From JBDSRX01 sp047445235 (GTDB lineage: Bacteria; Patescibacteriota; Dojkabacteria; J137), in contig JBLGEO010000067.1 in the NCBI GenBank assembly GCA_047445235.1, positions 1-9,317 on the forward strand: a stretch of 9,317 nt of DNA. The letters run 5' to 3'. The notes beneath the pieces are model-generated. The model saw only the letters and a list, made by a program, of their open reading frames with translations. It did no database searches and had not been told where the DNA came from. This document shows positions 5,341 through 9,317 of this stretch, one piece after another. The position numbers and the translations under genes are program-made. Every line of letters begins with the position of its first letter. The first letter of the stretch is position 1.

Positions 5341-7746
5341 ATGAAATACAACCCAAAAAGTTTTGAAAATAAATGGAAGGAAAAATGGTTGAAAGATAAT
5401 CTATATAAAGCTAATTTTGAAGATACTAAATCTGAAAAATTCTATTCTTTATACTCATACCCTTATCCATCCGGAGAAGGTCTACATGTTGGACATGCTG
5501 AAGGTATGGTTGCAAACGATATAGTAGCAAGATATTGGAGAATGAAGGGAAGAAATGTAATGTACCCAATGGGATGGGATTCTTTTGGACTTCCAGCAGA
5601 AAACTTTGCAATTAAGACTGGAGTACCTCCACAACAAACTACAGATAAAGCAATTGAGACATTTAGAACTCAAATTAATAACTTAGGAATGTCAATTGAT
5701 TGGAGAACAGAACTTGGTGCACATAGACCTAATTACTATAAATGGACACAATGGATTTTTGTTCAATTATTTAATAAAGGATTAGCTTATAAAAAGAAAG
5801 CTCCAGTAAATTGGTGTCCTAAAGACCAAACTGTATTGGCAAACGAGCAAGTTATTAATGGACATTGCGAAAGATGCGACACATTAGTTGTACAAAAAGA
5901 TATGGATCAATGGTTTTATAAAATCACAGATTTTGCGGATAGATTAGACAAAGATTTAGACAAAGTTGATTGGCCAGAAAGTACAAAAGCTACTCAAAGA
6001 AATTGGATAGGTAAAAGTATTGGAGCAGAAATTGTTTGGGAATTATCAAATCCAGAAACAAAACAACCACTGGAAATTAGAACTTTTACAACAAGATTCG
6101 ATACCATTCCAGGACCAACATTCTTGGTTATTGCTGCTGAATATAAAGATTTGGATAAAATTGTAACCTCTGAACACAAAGATGAAGTTGCAAAGTATGC
6201 AAAAGAGGCTAAAGATAAAACAGATTTGGAAAGAATAAGTAGTAAAGAAAAGACCGGTGTTTTTACAGGATCTTACGCAATCAATCCTTTTAATGGAGAA
6301 TCAGTTCCGATTTATGTAACAGACTATGTACTAAATACATACGGAACTGGAGCAGTAATGGGAATGCCTGGTCATGACGAAAGAGATTGGGAATTTGCAA
6401 AGAAATTTGACTTACCTATTAAATATACATTAAAGCCAAAAGAAGAAGGGTTCGAATTTCCAAAAGATAACGCATTCACAGGAGAAGGTTACGAAATTAA
6501 TGCTGGAGAATTTGATGGATTATGGTTTGAAGAGGCAAGAGAAAAGATTTTAGAAAAATTAGAAAAAGATGGAAAAGCTTTTAGAAAAACTAACTATAAG
6601 ATCCGAGATTGGTTAATTTCAAGACAAAGATATTGGGGTTGTCCAATTCCAATAGTTTATGATCCCGAAGGAAAACCACACGCAGTAGATGAATCTGACC
6701 TTCCTGTTTTATTACCAACTGATGTAGATTTCTTACCTACAGGTGAATCTCCAGTGGCAAGATCTGAAGATTTTAAGAAAAGAGCTGAAGAAAAGTACGG
6801 GAAAGGTTGGCATTACGAGGCAGATACTATGGATACATTTGTCGATTCCAGCTGGTATTTCTTTAGGCACATTGATGCCCAAAATGATGAAAAAATCTTC
6901 AATGCAGATCTAGTTAACTACTGGTTACCTACTGATTTGTATATGATTGGAGCAGAGCATACAGTTTTACACATGCTTTATTCTAGATTTTTCACTAAAT
7001 TTTTCTTTGATGAAGGAATTATTAATTTTGATGAACCCTTTCAAGTTTTAAGACACATGGGTATTATTTCCGGACCAGATGGTAGAAAAATGAGTAAAAG
7101 ATGGGGGAATGTAATTAATCCAAACGATGAAATTGCAAAGTATTCAGCAGATACTGTAAGAATGTACGAAATGTTTATAGGTCCCTTATCGGATCCAAAA
7201 CCTTGGAACGATAGATCTGAGAATGGAGTATTTAGATTTTTAAACAAAGTTTGGGATTTAAGCGATAAAGTTGAAGCTGGGGAAAACAGAGATCAACAAA
7301 GACATCTTAATAAATTAATTAAGAGAGTTTCTGAAGATACAGAAGCACTAAGCTTTAATACTGCTATTGCTAGGTTTATGGAATTTGTAAATGCAATCTC
7401 AACTTTTGAAAAGATTGATAAATCTGTGTGGGAAACATTTATAAAAGTATTAGCTCCATTTGCTCCATTTATTACAGAGGAACTTTGGGAGAAAGCAGGA
7501 AATCAATACTCAATCCATACTCAAAAATGGCCAGAATTCGATCCAGAATTGATTAAGGACGATGTAATTACAATGGCTGTACAAATTAACGGAAAAGTTA
7601 GAGGAACTATTCAAATAGGCCCAGAAGCCGAAGAAGCTGAAGCTATTTCTTTAGCTAAAGCAGATGAAAAGATTTCTAAAAATATTACTGGAGAACCAAA
7701 GAAAGTAATTTATATTAAAGGAAAGATTCTGAATATAATCATATAA
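5341..7746 (+). CDS. leuS: Leucyl-tRNA synthetase
   Basis: A class I synthetase that charges tRNA(Leu) with leucine in the cytosol. At 801 residues it is about 60 shorter than E. coli LeuRS. Landmarks in order: PYPSGEGLHVGH with HIGH-type HVGH (49-52); zinc-type insert NWCPKDQTV with C159, C176 and C179 (CERC); editing (CP1) domain with TTRFDT (250-255) and GTGAVMGMPGHDERDW (335-350); RQRYWGCPIP (428-437); DTMDTFVDSSWYF (495-507); KMSKS-type KMSKR (583-587); anticodon-binding helices; and a C-terminal domain with VQINGKVRG (747-755) and AKADEKISK (772-780). The stretch just before KMSKR (HMGIISGPDG) is short, so the long leucine-specific insertion of E. coli is absent. Odd residues are R587 in place of the final Ser, and F253 in place of the usual Pro of TTRPDT. 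No Shine-Dalgarno sequence and no T-box leader are seen. Confidence 0.97.
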   Translation: MKYNPKSFENKWKEKWLKDNLYKANFEDTKSEKFYSLYSYPYPSGEGLHVGHAEGMVANDIVARYWRMKGRNVMYPMGWDSFGLPAENFAIKTGVPPQQTTDKAIETFRTQINNLGMSIDWRTELGAHRPNYYKWTQWIFVQLFNKGLAYKKKAPVNWCPKDQTVLANEQVINGHCERCDTLVVQKDMDQWFYKITDFADRLDKDLDKVDWPESTKATQRNWIGKSIGAEIVWELSNPETKQPLEIRTFTTRFDTIPGPTFLVIAAEYKDLDKIVTSEHKDEVAKYAKEAKDKTDLERISSKEKTGVFTGSYAINPFNGESVPIYVTDYVLNTYGTGAVMGMPGHDERDWEFAKKFDLPIKYTLKPKEEGFEFPKDNAFTGEGYEINAGEFDGLWFEEAREKILEKLEKDGKAFRKTNYKIRDWLISRQRYWGCPIPIVYDPEGKPHAVDESDLPVLLPTDVDFLPTGESPVARSEDFKKRAEEKYGKGWHYEADTMDTFVDSSWYFFRHIDAQNDEKIFNADLVNYWLPTDLYMIGAEHTVLHMLYSRFFTKFFFDEGIINFDEPFQVLRHMGIISGPDGRKMSKRWGNVINPNDEIAKYSADTVRMYEMFIGPLSDPKPWNDRSENGVFRFLNKVWDLSDKVEAGENRDQQRHLNKLIKRVSEDTEALSFNTAIARFMEFVNAISTFEKIDKSVWETFIKVLAPFAPFITEELWEKAGNQYSIHTQKWPEFDPELIKDDVITMAVQINGKVRGTIQIGPEAEEAEAISLAKADEKISKNITGEPKKVIYIKGKILNIII

Positions 7747-7749
7747 ATA

Positions 7750-8517
7750 ATGATTGACCCTGAAGTTTCAAGGTTACTAACAATTGATTTAAAAAAGGAA
7801 ACCCTCTTCGGTTTAATAGGAAGGATGGAGTCACTCAAAGATCTTTTCTATTCACAGAGCGAGTATAACCACTTAATACCTTTTTTAAAGACTTATATTG
7901 CTGTTACTAGAAGCGTACAGAACCATCTTTCTATTAATAAGAATTTTTATAAAGAGCCTAGATTAATGGAGCAATTAGATGTTTTTTTTGCTTCATTATA
8001 TTTTTCGCCTCTCAAGCAGTATTTAGAGAAGAGTATTGAAAAGTCACCTTGGAAAATCTATTTTGACTTCTGTGAGAATGGCTCTGATATTCCTTTTATT
8101 CAACTTTTACTCGGAGTCAATGCTCATATAAATGCGGATCTATACACTACTCTTATCAAATTAGATTACGAAGTAGAGGAAGATTACATGAAAATAAATG
8201 AAGTTCTTGCAGGATTAATTCCAGACATAATGAAGTATTTAGCTTTTGAGGAAAGAGATATTTTCGGTTTAGGTGGAATGGTTTTAAAAGATCTTTATGA
8301 GAAAGAATTTAGAAATATAATTATTAGATGGAGAATAGATACTTGGGAGAATTTTAAAAAATCTAAGGCAGAAGGTAAGGATCACACTCTTAAGATTAGA
8401 GATCAAACTGAAATTCTAGCGACGCAAATTGTTTTACTTTGGGATGAGCTCTTTACAAAACCCGCTACAACTTTAACGTTCCTCGAACACCTCGAAAATC
8501 TATCCGTAAGATTATGA
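7750..8517 (+). CDS. DUF5995-like protein of unknown function
   Basis: A 255-residue, mostly helical soluble protein. The order of motifs matches what I recall of the DUF5995 family: an IGRMESLKDLF start (about 23-33), FLKTYIAVTRSVQNHL (45-60), a FYKEPRLMEQLDVFFASLYF block (66-85), SPWKIYF (99-105), and the hallmark LLLGVNAHINADL (119-131), where the family usually reads LLGxNAHINxDL. The conserved His and Asp in that motif hint at a metal or catalytic site, but no activity is known to me. The gene starts 3 bp after the leuS stop and its TGA overlaps the recX ATG (ATGA), so it is translationally tied to both. The family call comes from memory of the motif and not from a search. Confidence 0.7.
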   Translation: MIDPEVSRLLTIDLKKETLFGLIGRMESLKDLFYSQSEYNHLIPFLKTYIAVTRSVQNHLSINKNFYKEPRLMEQLDVFFASLYFSPLKQYLEKSIEKSPWKIYFDFCENGSDIPFIQLLLGVNAHINADLYTTLIKLDYEVEEDYMKINEVLAGLIPDIMKYLAFEERDIFGLGGMVLKDLYEKEFRNIIIRWRIDTWENFKKSKAEGKDHTLKIRDQTEILATQIVLLWDELFTKPATTLTFLEHLENLSVRL

Positions 8518-9155
8518 TAATTACTTCAATCGAACAAGCTAAAAAAAATATTGACCGTGCAAACATCTTTCTAGATGGGGAATTTTGGGTTGGCTTAGAC
8601 AAAAACGATATTCTCACATTCAAACTCCATAAAGATAAAACTATTTCAGAAGAAGAAAAAAGAGAAATCGAAAAGAGTTCTCAAATGGGAAAGATTAAAA
8701 ATAGGATATTAAACTATATTTTTATTCGCCCACACTCAAAGAGAGAAATAATAGATCACTTCAAGATAAAAGCAGATATACAAAAAGAAAATCTTTATAG
8801 TATTGTAGAAGGTCTGGAAGAACAAAATATTATATCGGATCTTGAATTCGCCAAGTGGTATATAGAAGGCAGACTTGCATCTGGAAAACATGGGGCAAAT
8901 AAAATAAGAGCAGAGTTAATGAAGAAAGGTGTAGAAAGAAAGTTTATAGAAATAGCGATGTTCGAGAAAACGAATAGTGATGAATACGAAACTAAATTGG
9001 TTGGTCAAATAAGAACCTATATTGAAAAGCTTACCAAATCTATAAAAACTAAGAACCCTAGCGACTTTAAGAATAAAATGATTCAGAGATTAATGAGTAG
9101 AGGATTTAAATTTGATGATATTAAGAAAGCTTTACGAATTACAAGTGACGAATGA
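8514..9155 (+). CDS. recX: Regulatory protein RecX
   Basis: A modulator of RecA that binds within the RecA filament groove and usually limits its activity. It is 213 residues of tandem three-helix repeats after an N-terminal beta region resembling Firmicutes-type RecX (ITSIEQAKKNIDRANIFLDG, about 3-22). Family signatures are RPHSKREI (about 72-79), ISDLEFAKWYIEGRL (about 107-121), SGKHGANKIRAELMKKGV (about 123-140) and a closing SRGFKFDDIKKAL (about 195-207). It is basic, as expected. Its start overlaps the upstream stop by 4 bp. The last six codons and the TGA lie inside a heptamer repeat array, so the C-terminal RITSDE is largely repeat-encoded. Together with radA, this gives two recombination genes in the window, though on different transcripts. 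Confidence 0.9.
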   Translation: MIITSIEQAKKNIDRANIFLDGEFWVGLDKNDILTFKLHKDKTISEEEKREIEKSSQMGKIKNRILNYIFIRPHSKREIIDHFKIKADIQKENLYSIVEGLEEQNIISDLEFAKWYIEGRLASGKHGANKIRAELMKKGVERKFIEIAMFEKTNSDEYETKLVGQIRTYIEKLTKSIKTKNPSDFKNKMIQRLMSRGFKFDDIKKALRITSDE

Positions 9156-9198
9156 CGAGTCACAAATATTTTTAATTCGTCATTCGTAATTCTTCATT
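9137..9198. repeat. Inverted array of 7-bp repeats (AATKACG) forming a 13-bp hairpin
   Basis: On the + strand from 9137, consecutive heptamers read AATTACA, AGTGACG, AATGACG, AGTCACA. On the minus strand from 9198 they read AATGAAG, AATTACG, AATGACG, AATT. The two arms face each other and pair as a 13-bp stem (9148-9160 with 9175-9187, one G-U) around a 14-nt AT-rich loop. A small alternative hairpin is GTGAC (9145-9149) with GTCAC (9159-9163). It lies between convergent recX and rnpB and could help end both transcripts, but no U-tract follows on either strand. Confidence 0.75.
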
Positions 9199-9201
9199 AT
9201 A

Positions 9202-9317
9202 AGTGGCCCATTCCGTAAGCCGAATTCTGTGTTTAAAAGTATAATTTCTCTAAGCCCACATAGTGGTTGCTCCAGACAGGGGTTACCAGCATCCTAATAT
9301 TACTATTAGAACCGGTG
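9202..9317 (-). ncRNA. rnpB: RNase P RNA, 3' portion (5' part beyond the window)
   Basis: The catalytic RNA that matures tRNA 5' ends. Read on the minus strand it shows CACCGG, then a P12-like hairpin with a GUAA loop (9311-9292), GCTGGTAAC, CTGGAGCAA, GGCTTAGAG, and the very conserved ACAGAATTCGGCTTAC (P4 3' strand), followed by a P1-like 3' strand ending near 9202. The order and motifs match E. coli M1 RNA (GGCUGGUAAC, CCGGAGCAA, GACAGAACCCGGCUUA). Only 9 nt (CCACTATGT) lie between GGAGCAA and GGGCTTAGAG, where M1 RNA has about 45, and little room is left for P13, P14 and P18. The exact 3' end is estimated. Confidence 0.9.

Noticed and set aside
5426..7247. Minus-strand open frames opposite leuS (61-68 aa)
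   Set aside because: They overlap each other and lie antisense to LeuRS signature motifs.
1..9317. UGA recoded as glycine (genetic code 25)
   Set aside because: gatA, the DUF5995-like gene and recX end at TGA at the expected family lengths, and no in-frame TGA interrupts any gene.
1..9317. CRISPR array, insertion sequence, prophage or tRNA gene
   Set aside because: No spaced direct repeats of CRISPR type, no transposase or integrase and no cloverleaf sequence were seen. The only repeat is the short heptamer array at 9137-9198.

Overview
The window is AT-rich bacterial chromosome. It carries dense, short-spaced housekeeping genes mixed with small secreted or membrane proteins that are hard to assign. 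Ribosome-binding sites are almost absent upstream of the starts. TGA is used as a true stop (gatA, the DUF5995 gene, recX), so this is not a UGA-glycine lineage. LeuRS lacks a long leucine-specific insert, and the RNase P RNA looks strongly reduced. Together with cysteine-rich membrane microproteins, this suggests a Candidate Phyla Radiation / Patescibacteria genome. That assignment is inference from style and not from any marker phylogeny.

Left part (1-2551, + strand): the 3' five-sixths of gatA, the amidase subunit of Asp-tRNA(Asn)/Glu-tRNA(Gln) amidotransferase, entering from the left edge. A spacer of about 130 bp with a possible promoter follows. Then comes a two-gene unit: a membrane-anchored, cysteine-rich lysozyme-like protein and an unrecognised 150-residue helical protein. 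The second gene ends tail-to-tail with radA, and the two stop codons overlap.

Middle (2548-4868): radA (DNA repair and recombination ATPase) on the minus strand, divergent from a membrane-anchored extracellular protein. That protein carries a six-cysteine pacifastin-like protease-inhibitor module, a Pro/Thr linker and a second six-cysteine domain. It is closed by a clear Rho-independent terminator with a GAGA tetraloop.

Right part (4898-9155, + strand): a probable operon of two paralogous 60-residue cysteine-rich membrane microproteins, leuS, a DUF5995-like gene and recX. The last three are separated by 3 bp and by a 4-bp ATGA overlap. An inverted array of 7-bp repeats sits over the recX stop codon. 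Beyond it, the 3' portion of RNase P RNA (rnpB) runs on the minus strand and leaves the window at the right edge.

The conserved genes cover tRNA charging and processing (gatA, leuS, rnpB) and recombination (radA, recX). The less ordinary content is the cell-surface set: the lysozyme-like protein, the pacifastin-like protein and the twin microproteins. These could act at the surface of a host-associated cell, but nothing in the sequence proves that.
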